DNA of 64,000 nucleotides from Rhodanobacter sp. AS-Z3 (lineage in GTDB: Bacteria; Pseudomonadota; Gammaproteobacteria; Xanthomonadales; Rhodanobacteraceae). This document shows, one piece after another, positions 18,154 through 26,773 of this stretch. The first letter of the stretch is position 1. Each line of letters starts with the position of its first letter. The notes beneath the pieces were generated by a model. That model was not told the origin of the DNA, searched no databases, and worked only from the letters and a program-made list of their open reading frames with translations. The translations under genes and the position numbers were made by a program. The stretch spans positions 2,689,001 to 2,753,000 of the forward strand of contig NZ_CP119392.1 in assembly GCF_029224025.1 (NCBI RefSeq), written 5' to 3'.

Positions 18154-19616
18154 AGGCCCTTGCATGCATTCCCTTGCTGTTGGGCATCGGCCTCGTGCAC
18201 GCCGAGTCCGCTCCAGCACCGTTGACGCAGCTGGCGATCGTCACCGAGGACGGCGTCGCCTTGCGTGCCGAGGCGCGCCATTCTGCGGCCCCGCATGCGG
18301 TGCTATGGCAGGGCGAGAATCTGGAAGTCCGCGGGCGCTCACTCGACTATTTGCAGGTCTACGACCACCGCATCGAGCGTGCCGGCTTCGTTCGCGCCAG
18401 CGCGGTGCACATCATCTCCACCCAACCTGACGACGCTGCCGAGTTGTTGGCCGTCGCGCGGTTTCTGCGCGACATTCCGGGCAACGAGTCACTGGGCATT
18501 GCCTACACCGCGGCCTATCTGAAAGCCGCGCCGGCGAAGGAAATAACCGCCGAACCGTTCGACGCTCTGGGCGTGATGGCAAGCCATCTGGCCGAACGCG
18601 TTTCGACAAACCGCAGCAAAGCGCAGGAACCGGTTTTGTCGGGGCAACTGGAGGTTGCCGCCGGTTACGGCGTCGCCATCAACAGCATCAATCGCAACGG
18701 CCGCATGCGGCTGTGCTACGACGGTGATGCGTTCCGACGCGTCATGGCGCTGGACGCCACCGCAATGCAAAAAGCGACCGCCGCGTTGGCCTTGACCACG
18801 TCGGAATGCATGGCCCCGGACCAACCGCCGGTTCAACGCGACGCCTTCGATAGCTGGCGCGCCGAACTGCTGGATCGCGTGCCACGAACAGATCTCCCCC
18901 GCTACGTGCAAAATCGCCTGCACATGCGTGCTGCATCGATCTGGTCGGCAATCGCGTACGAACGCACCCGGCGCAATGAATCCGCACAGCAAGCCGCGTC
19001 CCGCGCCCTCGATGAATTGGCCGCTGTCGATACCCACGCGCTCATCGAAAGCGACCGCGCCGAGTACAACGATGCAGCAACCCGGGTCGGTGCATCACGC
19101 TGGGCGGCAGCGCCGCTGGTCAAGCCGAATACCGGCCTGCATATCGTCACCGCCGTGGGTCAGCCCGGTGAAACGTGCATCAAGCTGCTGGATGGCCAAC
19201 ACGACGAAAGCAAACCACTGGCGCAACGTTGCACCTACGGCACCGTCTGGGCCAGTTCGGCGCGCGCCAACGCCAACGGCACGGCTCTGGCTTTGGCCGT
19301 GCAACCGATGACCAGTTGGCGCGAATTGTGGCTATTCCATCGGGTCAACAAGCAGTGGACGATCGATGTGTTGCCGCCGGCAAATGACGATCCCGGACTG
19401 GGCTATATCGAATTTGCCGGCTGGGTGCCTGGCGACCACGTGCTGCTTGCGGCCCGCGAAGCCCGCGTCAACGGGCGGTTCGTGCACCGCTTCGAGATCA
19501 TCGACATGGCCACCCTGGCAACCACCCACTACGCCGACAAGCCGTCATCACTGAGCCTGTTTTATCGGCATCAAGATGCCCTTTGGAAAGGTGGCACGGT
19601 CAGCCTGCGGAATTGA
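18150..19616 (+). CDS. Exported protein of unknown function with an N-terminal SH3-like segment
   Basis: A 488-aa protein with a cleavable signal peptide (cleavage after LVHA, about residue 18). Residues 25-90 (TEDGVALRAEARHSAAPHAVLWQGENLEV) look like a bacterial SH3 domain. The middle is rich in Ala/Arg helices with a few Cys; the C-terminal 150 residues (TSWRELWLFHRVNKQWTIDVLPP) look like beta-strand repeats. I do not recognise the family as a whole. It is translationally coupled to the SPFH gene (ATGA overlap), which suggests a shared envelope role on the periplasmic side. Confidence 0.75.
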   Translation: MKALACIPLLLGIGLVHAESAPAPLTQLAIVTEDGVALRAEARHSAAPHAVLWQGENLEVRGRSLDYLQVYDHRIERAGFVRASAVHIISTQPDDAAELLAVARFLRDIPGNESLGIAYTAAYLKAAPAKEITAEPFDALGVMASHLAERVSTNRSKAQEPVLSGQLEVAAGYGVAINSINRNGRMRLCYDGDAFRRVMALDATAMQKATAALALTTSECMAPDQPPVQRDAFDSWRAELLDRVPRTDLPRYVQNRLHMRAASIWSAIAYERTRRNESAQQAASRALDELAAVDTHALIESDRAEYNDAATRVGASRWAAAPLVKPNTGLHIVTAVGQPGETCIKLLDGQHDESKPLAQRCTYGTVWASSARANANGTALALAVQPMTSWRELWLFHRVNKQWTIDVLPPANDDPGLGYIEFAGWVPGDHVLLAAREARVNGRFVHRFEIIDMATLATTHYADKPSSLSLFYRHQDALWKGGTVSLRN

Positions 19617-19770
19617 CGCCCGGTCGTGACCGGCAAGCAAGATCGAAGCTCGGATGGCGCTGTCATGAACAAGACCCTTTCCGTTGGGGTGCATCACGCT
19701 CGAGCGGCTTCGCACCAGACCGGCCAGACGATTTGGGGCCACGCATGCAGCTGCCTCCGATTCGCCTGAT

Positions 19771-20499
19771 TCACAACACCGACACCAGCTTGTCCGCCAG
19801 CCAAAGCCAAGCCGCAGACCTTTCGCCGACCACTTCGATCACGTGGGCGATGAAGAACACGACAAGGATCAGCAGGAACGGGCTGCGCAACACTGGCTGG
19901 TGCAGCCGAAATTTCGCGTAAAGCAGGAATGCCACCAGCGAGGCGTACATCAGCAACAACATCAGTAGGATACCCGGCAGCCCGCCCACGACATGCAGCC
20001 CCAGCCGCACCAGCCCCGGCGTGGCGGAAGCCAAGGCGGCCGCGATCATGAAAGCCACATGCTGATGAAAATGCCGTCGCCTGAACAAGGCGATCGTGTA
20101 GAACGACAGGAACAGGGTCAGATCGATAAACGGTTGCTCAAGCCCCGCCAGCACCGCATTTCTGGGCGTATGGGCAATATCGTTGAGGTAGGTGTGCTTG
20201 ATCACCTGCAATGCCGTGAAAAAGAACAGCGCCACTACCACGAGCGACGCCCGGCCCAGCCACCGGTGCAGATCGAGCCGGTTGGCACGGATCAGGAACG
20301 GCTGGATCGATAGCAGCGCGAACCAGATCACTGCCACGGCAGCATGCAGATGGAAAATCCAGGGAACTTGTCCGTGATGCGCCAGCGTGCTGAAGTAGCC
20401 GAAAAACGGCGTGCCCGCGATATGTGGCGTGAAGCCGGCAACAACCAGCACCAGCAGCAGCAGGAAGAAGAATCCGAGATTGCGGTAGGGGCGCTTCAT
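19771..20499 (-). CDS. Polytopic membrane protein of unknown function
   Basis: A 242-aa protein with about seven hydrophobic helices. Conserved-looking His/Arg positions are in HLHAAVAVIWFALLSIQPF and LDLHRWLGR, with further His in RRRHFHQHVAF. The pattern is seen in a widespread family of unnamed membrane proteins. The start MKRPYRNLGFFF is chosen because upstream codons are polar and uncharacteristic. It is a single gene with no operon partner. Confidence 0.7.
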   Translation of the reverse strand: MKRPYRNLGFFFLLLLVLVVAGFTPHIAGTPFFGYFSTLAHHGQVPWIFHLHAAVAVIWFALLSIQPFLIRANRLDLHRWLGRASLVVVALFFFTALQVIKHTYLNDIAHTPRNAVLAGLEQPFIDLTLFLSFYTIALFRRRHFHQHVAFMIAAALASATPGLVRLGLHVVGGLPGILLMLLLMYASLVAFLLYAKFRLHQPVLRSPFLLILVVFFIAHVIEVVGERSAAWLWLADKLVSVL

Positions 20500-20866
20500 C
20501 GTCTGACCTTGGTGGCAGGGCAACGGGAAATGGAGCGGGACAGAAACACCTGCAGACGAGCTCACGCTGGAAGGAAAGCAGTCGACGCAGCTTAGTGGAA
20601 AATCTACCGTCTCCGTCGATATGACGAAGGCCCCGCACTTTGTCGGCGAGTCCGGTCATAGCGCGGCATAGTCGGGGGAACCTACCTCTGATTCCACGCC
20701 AGCCATCGAAAGCCGCAGCCGACGATACGACACCAGAAAAAGCCGATTGGCGTCGTCTCACCTCCGCAGGGATGTTGCCGCCATCGACGCCATCAAGACA
20801 CGATGGGAGCTATCGTGACGGTCATACTGCTTGCCAGCTCTCACTGCCTTCCAGGACTCCGCGCCC
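20500..20866. other. Divergent intergenic region
   Basis: About 365 bp between the leftward membrane-protein gene and the rightward cardiolipin synthase gene. It should hold both promoters; no gene, repeat or strong operator was recognised. Confidence 0.5.
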
Positions 20867-22132
20867 ATGTGGATCGTGATACTTGTCACCGTCGTGATCA
20901 CCACGCTCATCGTGATGATCTCGATGAACTTCCATCGTCCGGAAAAGTCCGTGCGGCATCACGTCAAGCACTGCCATCCGATTGACGATCCGCAATTCAA
21001 GCTGGAAATGGACGCCATGCTCGGGCCGGCCGTGCTCGATGGCAACGCCATCACTGCGCTGCAAAATGGCGACGAAATCTTCCCGGCCATGCTGCAAGCC
21101 ATTCGTGGCGCAAAATGCAGCATCACCTTCGAAACCTACATCTACTGGTCCGGCGATATCGGCAAGTTATTCGCCGATGCACTGAAAGAGCGTTGCCAGG
21201 CCGGTGTCGCCGTCCATGTCATGCTCGACTGGGCGGGCAGCGCGAAAATGGACGGGCGCTTGCTGGACGAACTTACTGACGCCGGCGTCGAGGTGGAGCG
21301 TTACCACCCGCTGCGCTGGTACAGCATTGCGCGGCTAAACAATCGCACCCATCGCAAACTGCTGGTGGTCGACGGACGCATCGGTTTCACCGGCGGCGTG
21401 GGCATTGCCGACCAGTGGCAAGGCCACGCGCAGGACCCCGAACATTGGCGCGACATCCACTTTCGCGTGGAAGGCCGGGTGGTGGCGCAGTTGCAGGCCG
21501 GCTTCATGGACAACTGGATCAAGACCACCGGCCGGGTTCTGCACAGCGACCTGTACTACCCGCGACTACAGCCTGCGGGCAATAACGGCATGCACTTGTT
21601 CGTCAGCTCACCGGCCGGCGGCAACGCCAGCATGCGCCTGATGTACCTGCTTGCGCTGGCCGCTGCCAGCCGATCGATCGACCTGCAGGCCGCGTATTTC
21701 ATTCCGGACCGCCTGGTCGTCGACGCCCTGCTCGACGCGCGCAAGCGCGGCGTCGCCATCCGCCTGCTGGTGCCCGGTCACTACATCGACTCGAGCCTGG
21801 TGCGCATGGCGTCCAAACGCCGCTGGGGCCGATTGCTGACTGCTGGTGTGGAGATTTTCGAATACACGCCGACGATGATGCACAACAAGATGCTCATCCT
21901 CGACGCAGAACTGACTTCGGTAGGCTCGACCAACTTCGATATGCGCTCGTTCGACCTCAACGACGAGGCAAGCCTGAACGTCTACTCTCGCGAATTCGGG
22001 CAGCAAATGACCGCCGTGATGGATGCCGACTTGCAGCATGCCAAGCCATACACGCTGGCAAAGTGGAAGCAGCGTTCATGGAAGCAGAAGCTGGGCGAGT
22101 TGTTGGTGCGGCCGGTGGAGTCGCAACTGTAG
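20867..22132 (+). CDS. Cardiolipin synthase-like phospholipase D family protein
   Basis: A 421-aa membrane protein with one N-terminal helix (MWIVILVTVVITTLIVMI) and two PLD domains. The first HKD-type motif is HRKLLVVDGRIGFTGG; the second is HNKMLILDAELTSVGSTNFD. It probably condenses phosphatidylglycerol (or PE and PG) into cardiolipin. With one membrane helix it resembles the ClsB/ClsC-like group more than ClsA, which has two. The ATG at 20867 is preferred; a TTG at 20831 would add 12 residues. Confidence 0.88.
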   Translation: MWIVILVTVVITTLIVMISMNFHRPEKSVRHHVKHCHPIDDPQFKLEMDAMLGPAVLDGNAITALQNGDEIFPAMLQAIRGAKCSITFETYIYWSGDIGKLFADALKERCQAGVAVHVMLDWAGSAKMDGRLLDELTDAGVEVERYHPLRWYSIARLNNRTHRKLLVVDGRIGFTGGVGIADQWQGHAQDPEHWRDIHFRVEGRVVAQLQAGFMDNWIKTTGRVLHSDLYYPRLQPAGNNGMHLFVSSPAGGNASMRLMYLLALAAASRSIDLQAAYFIPDRLVVDALLDARKRGVAIRLLVPGHYIDSSLVRMASKRRWGRLLTAGVEIFEYTPTMMHNKMLILDAELTSVGSTNFDMRSFDLNDEASLNVYSREFGQQMTAVMDADLQHAKPYTLAKWKQRSWKQKLGELLVRPVESQL

Positions 22133-22235
22133 GGCTAAACGAAGCATCCTGATCCTGCCGGTCAACAGTAAGAAGTCACCGTTGTCCATGGGCGAAACAT
22201 GACAAAGTGACCTGACCGTTCCGCACCTTTCATGC

Positions 22236-22697
22236 TCAAAGCCAGCGGCTGACCGACCGTGTGTATTGCTGGTACGGCTCGCCAAACGTCGCCAGAAGAA
22301 CACGCTCTTCGGGCATGACCTGGAAGCGCGTGAGGTACGCGATGAAGACGACAACAGTGACGAGCGTCAAAGGATTTGCAAGGTAGGCACAAACCCCCAG
22401 GAGCACCAGGGCGAGCCCTAAATACATGGGGTTTCGAGTGAATCGGTACGGCCCGCTCTGCACAATCGTGGTCGCTTTTTCCGGGGTGTGCGGGTTGGGC
22501 GTCGTTCGGGCTCGGCGAAACGCAAAAAAGCCAGCCAGCGCCAGTGCCATACCCGCAAGCGCCAGGATCACCGCAATCACGATTCGGGCTGGCATAACGA
22601 AAGTCCAGCCAGGCGTGAGCTGAGCCAACAACCACGCCAGTGCCATGCAGGAAAGCGCGATAACCGGGGGCGGAATCTTCAGCTCCAGTGTCGACAT
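22236..22697 (-). CDS. Isoprenylcysteine carboxyl methyltransferase-like membrane protein
   Basis: A 153-aa protein with four to five hydrophobic helices and the SAM-binding C-terminal signature of the ICMT/PEMT-like family: GPYRFTRNPMYLG, then EERVLLATFGEPYQQYTRSVSRWL. Bacterial members usually have no known substrate. The start MSTLELKIPPP is preferred over a start 13 codons upstream. It faces the cardiolipin synthase gene, separated by 103 bp. Confidence 0.85.
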   Translation of the reverse strand: MSTLELKIPPPVIALSCMALAWLLAQLTPGWTFVMPARIVIAVILALAGMALALAGFFAFRRARTTPNPHTPEKATTIVQSGPYRFTRNPMYLGLALVLLGVCAYLANPLTLVTVVVFIAYLTRFQVMPEERVLLATFGEPYQQYTRSVSRWL

Positions 22698-23295
22698 TTT
22701 GCCTGGTCTCCATGGTTGACTTGAGTCGCGGAACACCTTGTCGCTGCGGACGCGATGCGAGATTCCACCAGCCTTTCTACGCGCTTTTCGTCACGAAATG
22801 GACGTGCCGTCGGCGCTGTTGAACGCGTGCAGTATTTCGACGTTGCAATCGTCTGCCTTCATGCATTTATGCGAAATCGCATCCGCAAACTATGCAGCTC
22901 CTGTGCGATCAAGCAACGCCACAATGCAGTTGCGTTCCGGCGGCATGCCGAAAGTGAACAAGCCAGAGTGCTTGTGACCGAAACCTTCGGCGTTCTGGCT
23001 GGCTTGGCAGCGCGTACAACAAGTGCGCTCGCCATCAAACTGATGGAACAAAGCCTAGCTGCTGCAGAAAGTTCAATCCTCATGATTTGCCCCTGCCGCA
23101 GGAGACAGCAGGCACATCATGCAGTGCGCATAGCGACCGCGACAGTGTCTTGGTCTGATCCAGTGCATGAGCCCCAAAGCTCAAACGCTCACATCGCAAA
23201 GAGCGTACGGCTCCAGCCTTCTTTCATCGTCACGAAAGCCGTTCCCGGGCCAAGCCGCGACGGGTCAAGCAGAAGTTCATCCCGCAGGTTCTGAC
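22698..23295. other. About 600 bp without a supported gene, left edge of an accessory segment
   Basis: Open frames exist on both strands (for example 22755-23294 on the plus strand) but their composition is unlike genuine genes and no motif is recognisable. The region may contain decayed sequence. It introduces the accessory stretch up to 25.4 kb. Confidence 0.4.
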
Positions 23296-23568
23296 TCAAC
23301 CCACGCTCCTGACACCCGGTGCGTCTTGTGCCGATAGGTCCGGTCGAACTGGCAACGAGGGCTGGCATGGCGCATTCGGGTTCACGCGACCCAGGGTAAT
23401 ATTCTTCGATGCGCGCACATACTTGTTTGCGTACGTCCAGATTTCGCCTGTCTCGGTGATCAGCACGGTCCAGTAAAGATCCGACTCGGGGCCGTAGTCC
23501 AGCAGAATGTGGGCAAACCCTTCGCCCTTCGGCGTGTTCATGGGAATCGGCGGGTTGAGCTGAAGCAT
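23296..23568 (-). CDS. Short conserved hypothetical protein
   Basis: A 90-aa protein, MLQLNPPIPMNTPKGEGFAH then LLDYGPESDLYWTVLITETGEIWTYANKYVRASKNITLGR. I recall similar short proteins (LQLNPPIPxxTPKG...ARAHxLIDYGxExDLxW) from accessory regions of gamma- and betaproteobacteria; no function is known to me. The ATG at 23568 has GGAG at a suitable distance; an ATG four codons upstream is possible. The last 30 residues (proline-rich) go beyond the usual end near ITLGR and may be a secondary extension. Confidence 0.65.
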   Translation of the reverse strand: MLQLNPPIPMNTPKGEGFAHILLDYGPESDLYWTVLITETGEIWTYANKYVRASKNITLGRVNPNAPCQPSLPVRPDLSAQDAPGVRSVG

Positions 23569-23814
23569 GGCGTTCTCCATATGGCTAACGGCCTATGTGC
23601 CAGCGCACCCGTCAGAAAACGGTGAAGAAAGTTGCCAAGCTTGGCTGAGTCGCGATTTTGCAGTGGGGAGCATCAACCAAGTAAGCGCGCCTCCGGTACG
23701 GCCGTCTCCTGGAACGCCTTCGAGCTGCTTCTCCACGTTCGATCTCGTGCCACTGGGTGAGTGAACTCCCAACCACTGCACCGGTAGAACCTTCTGCGCT
23801 TGTATCTCCGTCAG

Positions 23815-24222
23815 CTACTCCTGTTCAACCGGGTGCAAGTGAACCTGACCCCGTTTTCGCCGTTTTCGTAAGTGAACCTGACCCCGTTTTGCATTTACGA
23901 TGAAGCAACGACAGCTACCTGATGCTTCGCGGGCATACTTGGCCGACGCCTTGCCCCACACTTGGTCAGCTTGTTGACGGGACAGGCCCGAGGCGGGGGT
24001 GTAGAGGTTCTGGTTTTCAAGCCACTTCCCGCAAGGCGTCGCTTCCAAGGTCGTGGTTTTCTTTCCCGCTCGACTGCAGAGTTCTGCATAAGCTTCCGCC
24101 GCACCACGGTTTTTCCCCGCATCGTCGGAATAGAAAACCGCTCCATCGTGCGAGGATGCAACCGGGAAAGTTCCGGATGCTATGACGCCTTCCAGTCGCA
24201 CCACTTCCATGTGGGATGTCAT
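23815..24222 (-). CDS. Unknown protein resembling a C-terminal toxin domain, reading into repeats
   Basis: A 135-aa frame. Residues about 25-108 (GAVFYSDDAGKNRGAAEAYAEL, TTTLEATPCGKWLENQNLY, SRQQADQVWGKASAKYAREASG) resemble, from memory, the C-terminal domain of some RHS/PAAR-type polymorphic toxins (FYSG..NR..AE.FA...G..TLE.T.GGK.L..LNL). The last 26 residues are encoded by two copies of the repeat at 23837-23890 (KRGQVHL twice), so the natural C-terminus appears replaced. No secretion or delivery domain is attached. It follows the 97-aa gene by 4 nt. Start ATG 24222 or 24210 is uncertain. Function is not established. Confidence 0.5.
   Translation of the reverse strand: MTSHMEVVRLEGVIASGTFPVASSHDGAVFYSDDAGKNRGAAEAYAELCSRAGKKTTTLEATPCGKWLENQNLYTPASGLSRQQADQVWGKASAKYAREASGSCRCFIVNAKRGQVHLRKRRKRGQVHLHPVEQE
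23837..23890. repeat. Tandem pair of a 23-bp repeat (left boundary)
   Basis: Two copies in the orientation AAGTGAACCTGACCCCGTTT start at 23837 and 23870, 33 bp apart. Two inverted copies lie at 24586-24643. The repeats bracket a two-gene cassette of about 800 bp. Confidence 0.8.
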
Positions 24223-24226
24223 GAGA

Positions 24227-24520
24227 TCAGCTCTCGATGGTCACCCAGTAGTCGACTGCGCCCCAGGCATCCAGCAGATTCTTTTCAATCCTCGCCCGAA
24301 CAAAGCTGTCAATCCGCTCCTGTTCGAACGGCGGCTGCCAATAGGCATCGTGCGGCAGAAGAATGGCGGCCCCGAAACGTCCATCGTCATCCACGATGGT
24401 GTCGCAATACAGCAGCAGCACGTGGTCACCATCCTTGTACTGCATGGTGTTGCGATCCCTGCTCGATACCTCGACTCCAAGATCGTTGGTCAACCATTGC
24501 GGTGCGATCGCCCTGAACAT
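24227..24520 (-). CDS. Small acidic protein, possible immunity/antitoxin partner
   Basis: A 97-aa acidic protein (MFRAIAPQWLTND, DGDHVLLLYCDTIVDDDGRFG, RIEKNLLDAWGAVDYWVTIES). The ATG at 24520 has a strong SD (AGGAAGG, 5 nt spacing); a start 12 codons upstream is therefore rejected. It is the first gene of the repeat-bounded pair, 4 nt before the toxin-like gene. Small acidic composition, tight pairing and the neighbour suggest an immunity protein or antitoxin, but I do not recognise a family. Confidence 0.6.
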   Translation of the reverse strand: MFRAIAPQWLTNDLGVEVSSRDRNTMQYKDGDHVLLLYCDTIVDDDGRFGAAILLPHDAYWQPPFEQERIDSFVRARIEKNLLDAWGAVDYWVTIES

Positions 24521-24585
24521 GTGAACCTTCCTTGATTGTGTGAGCGTGACGGGCACCCATCATTGGTGTCGGCACCATGATGATT

Positions 24586-24643
24586 CGAAAACAGGGTCAG
24601 GTTCACTTACGAAAACGGTACGAAAACGGGGTCAACTTCACTT
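24586..24643. repeat. Tandem pair of the same repeat, inverted (right boundary)
   Basis: Two copies in the orientation GTCAGGTTCACTT (24586-24608, with one change in the G run) and GTCAACTTCACTT (24621-24643, two changes). They are the inverse of the pair at 23837-23890 and have 35-bp spacing. Confidence 0.8.
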
Positions 24644-24723
24644 AAACAAAACTGATGGAATTTCCCGCATGAAATGGATCGTTCAAAAGCGATCTAGCCA
24701 AGTCTTCGACACACCCCGCCGCA

Positions 24724-25026
24724 TCACCCAGCCAACGCCTGCAAAACGTTCTTCGGATCCCTGCTGATAGCGCGCAGCAGTGCCTTGGCCGGACCGGTAG
24801 GCTCGCGCCGCCCTTGCTCCCAGTTCCGCAGCGTCCCAACTTGCACGTCAATCAGCGTGGCGAACCTGGCCTGAGACAAGCCCGTAGCCTTGCGGATATC
24901 GGTGACGCCGATGGCATCGATATGGAATTCACGTGATGGCTCACGCACGCCGTGAACGATCTCGTCCATCTGCGTCACGCTTTCGAAGAAGCTGGCAAAT
25001 TGTTTGGCGTCCACGACTATCTCCAC
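24724..25026 (-). CDS. NadS/HigA-like XRE-family antitoxin
   Basis: A 100-aa protein with a helix-turn-helix of the Cro/CI type in its C-terminal half: DIRKATGLSQARFATLIDVQVGTLRNWEQGRREPTGPAKALL. The N-terminal part (VVDAKQFASFFESVTQMDEIV) fits NadS-type antitoxins. It is encoded after its toxin and overlaps the ancestral toxin stop. The start is a GTG, either at 25026 or at 25014, the latter with GGAG upstream. It probably binds the operator at 25348-25378. The reading frame is intact although the toxin is not. Confidence 0.85.
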   Translation of the reverse strand: MEIVVDAKQFASFFESVTQMDEIVHGVREPSREFHIDAIGVTDIRKATGLSQARFATLIDVQVGTLRNWEQGRREPTGPAKALLRAISRDPKNVLQALAG

Positions 25027-25332
25027 TGCTCGACGACTTTTCGGAGTACCACTTTCTGTGCTGGCGTCAGGTTGACCTGTTCATTCTTGGGATAGACGAA
25101 CAACAGGCCGATGCGTGAGGCGGAAATTAAAGTGGTAGTAGATCACCCGTGCACCACCGCTCTTGCCGTGGCCTTTCGCGGCGACCCTCACTTTGCGCAG
25201 ACCACCTGTACCTGGAATGACATCACCTGCCTGGGGATTGTCGGCCAGCGTTCGTTGAAACGTTCCATAGTCATCGTCGCTTAGCAGCAACTTGATCTGA
25301 CGGGTGAATAGTGGTGTTTCAACAAAGATCAT
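25017..25332 (-). pseudogene. RelE/HigB-like toxin with a frameshift
   Basis: The frame starts MIFVETPLFTRQIKLLLSDDDYGTF and runs through GHGKSGGARVIYYHFN (69 residues), then shifts and stops early, giving 83 residues. Skipping one T in the TTT run at 25124-25126 (minus strand) restores SASRIGLLFVYPKNEQVNLT and continues to a TAG at 25017-25019, giving a 104-aa protein of the usual family size ending LRKVVEQWR. The lost part holds the conserved C-terminal strand and helix of the RelE fold, so the toxin is probably inactive. A sequencing error in a homopolymer cannot be excluded. Confidence 0.85.
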
Positions 25333-25347
25333 GAGCGCACATTACGC

Positions 25348-25378
25348 CAATGACGTATATGCGTCAATGGCGTATATG
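25348..25378. promoter_or_regulatory. Probable autoregulatory operator of the toxin-antitoxin locus
   Basis: Two direct repeats, CAATGACGTATATG (25348-25361) and CAATGGCGTATATG (25365-25378), are 17 bp apart just upstream of the toxin start (25332). The first overlaps a near-palindrome TGACGTATATGCGTCA (25351-25366). This fits binding of the XRE antitoxin. Confidence 0.6.
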
Positions 25379-25435
25379 TCGCGACTTGCACGAAGCGGGT
25401 GCGGGTGGCTTTTTATGTACTACTACAGCCGCAGT

Positions 25436-26638
25436 TCACCCCTCCAAACAATCAAACCGCCGATCCGCCTCAACATCCGCCTCGTAATCCACGTCCTCCC
25501 GGTCAAACCCGAACAGCTTCAAAAACTCGTGCTTGTACCCGGCGTAGTCAGTGACCTCGCGCAGGTTTTCGGTAGTAACCGTCGGCCACAGCGTCTGACA
25601 CGGCTCCTGCACGTCCTCGCGCAACTCCCAATCGTCCAGGCGCAAGCGCCCTTCGTCATCGGTCGCCGGCACCGCGCCATCAGCCCGATACAGCCGATCG
25701 TGGAACAACCGATTCGCCTGCTCGATCGGATTCTCGTGGATGCCCTTCTCCTTCATGACCTTGAAGGCGATCGACACGTACAGCGGGATCACCGGAATCG
25801 CGGCGCTGGCCTGGGTGACGACGGATTTCATCACGCCGACGTAGGCTTGCAGTCCCGGGTGACGGCTGCGCAATTGTGCAGCAGTGTTGTCCAGATGCTG
25901 CTTGGCCTGGCCCAGCGTGCCGTGCCAGTACATCGGCCAGGTGATTTCGGTGCCGATGTAGCTGTAGGCAATGGTCTTGGCGTGGTCAGCCAGTACGCCA
26001 GCGGCGCTCAGCGCGTCGATCCACAGCGCCCAGTCTTCGCCGCCCATCACGGTGACGGTGTCCTTGATTTCCTGCTCGGTGGCCGGCTCGACGGTAGCGT
26101 CGATGACGGTGTCCTTGTTGGTGTCGACCGAGGTGTTGTGGAACGGTTCGCCGATGGTCTTCAGCGCCGAACGCACCACTTCGCCGGTGTCCGGCAGCTT
26201 GCGCACGGGTGAGGCCAGCGAATAGACGACCAGATCGATCGGGCCGCCCATTTCGTTCTTGATGATCTCGATCGCCTTGGCGCGGGTCTCGTGCGAGAAC
26301 GCGTCGGCGTTGATCGACTTGCTGTACAGGCCGGCCTGCTTGGCCGCCTTGTCGAATGCGGCGGAGTTGTACCAGCCGGCGGTGCCGGTCTTCTCGTGGG
26401 TGCTCGGCTTTTCGAAGAACACGCCCAGCGTGGCCGCGCCGTAGCCGAACGCCGCAGTGATGCGCGAGGCCAGGCCGTAGCCGGTGGAGGCGCCAATCAC
26501 CAGCACGCGCTTCGGACCCTTCGACGGGTCGTGCCCGGCAGCCTTGGTGATGGCGATCTGGTCGAGCACGTTGCGCTCGCAGCCGACCGGGTGGGCGGTA
26601 ATGCAGATGAATCCGCGGACTTTGGGCTTGATGATCAC
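25436..26638 (-). CDS. fabV: Enoyl-ACP/trans-2-enoyl-CoA reductase, FabV type
   Basis: A 400-aa NADH-dependent enoyl reductase completing each fatty-acid elongation round. The start is a GTG read as [21 protein letters not shown] with AGGAG 8 nt upstream. It has the NADH-binding [12 protein letters not shown] motif and the FabV active site [20 protein letters not shown] followed by AK, matching Tyr-x8-Lys, wider than the SDR Tyr-x3-Lys. FabV enzymes are generally triclosan-tolerant. It is a single gene, divergent from the Lhr operon. Confidence 0.96.
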   Translation of the reverse strand: MIIKPKVRGFICITAHPVGCERNVLDQIAITKAAGHDPSKGPKRVLVIGASTGYGLASRITAAFGYGAATLGVFFEKPSTHEKTGTAGWYNSAAFDKAAKQAGLYSKSINADAFSHETRAKAIEIIKNEMGGPIDLVVYSLASPVRKLPDTGEVVRSALKTIGEPFHNTSVDTNKDTVIDATVEPATEQEIKDTVTVMGGEDWALWIDALSAAGVLADHAKTIAYSYIGTEITWPMYWHGTLGQAKQHLDNTAAQLRSRHPGLQAYVGVMKSVVTQASAAIPVIPLYVSIAFKVMKEKGIHENPIEQANRLFHDRLYRADGAVPATDDEGRLRLDDWELREDVQEPCQTLWPTVTTENLREVTDYAGYKHEFLKLFGFDREDVDYEADVEADRRFDCLEG

Positions 26639-26773
26639 TCGGTAACTCCTGCGAAGGTTCGGCAATCCGTCATTTTAGCCATGCCGGACGGCCATGCGCT
26701 GCCGTAGGGTCAGGTCGGTCGCCGGCTGCGCGCCTTATCGTGGCTTTGACGTTTGCACCCGTAGCATTCGCGG

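Noticed and set aside
22755..23294. 179-codon plus-strand frame
   Set aside because: No family resemblance, poor codon-position bias by eye, and no SD; kept as intergenic.
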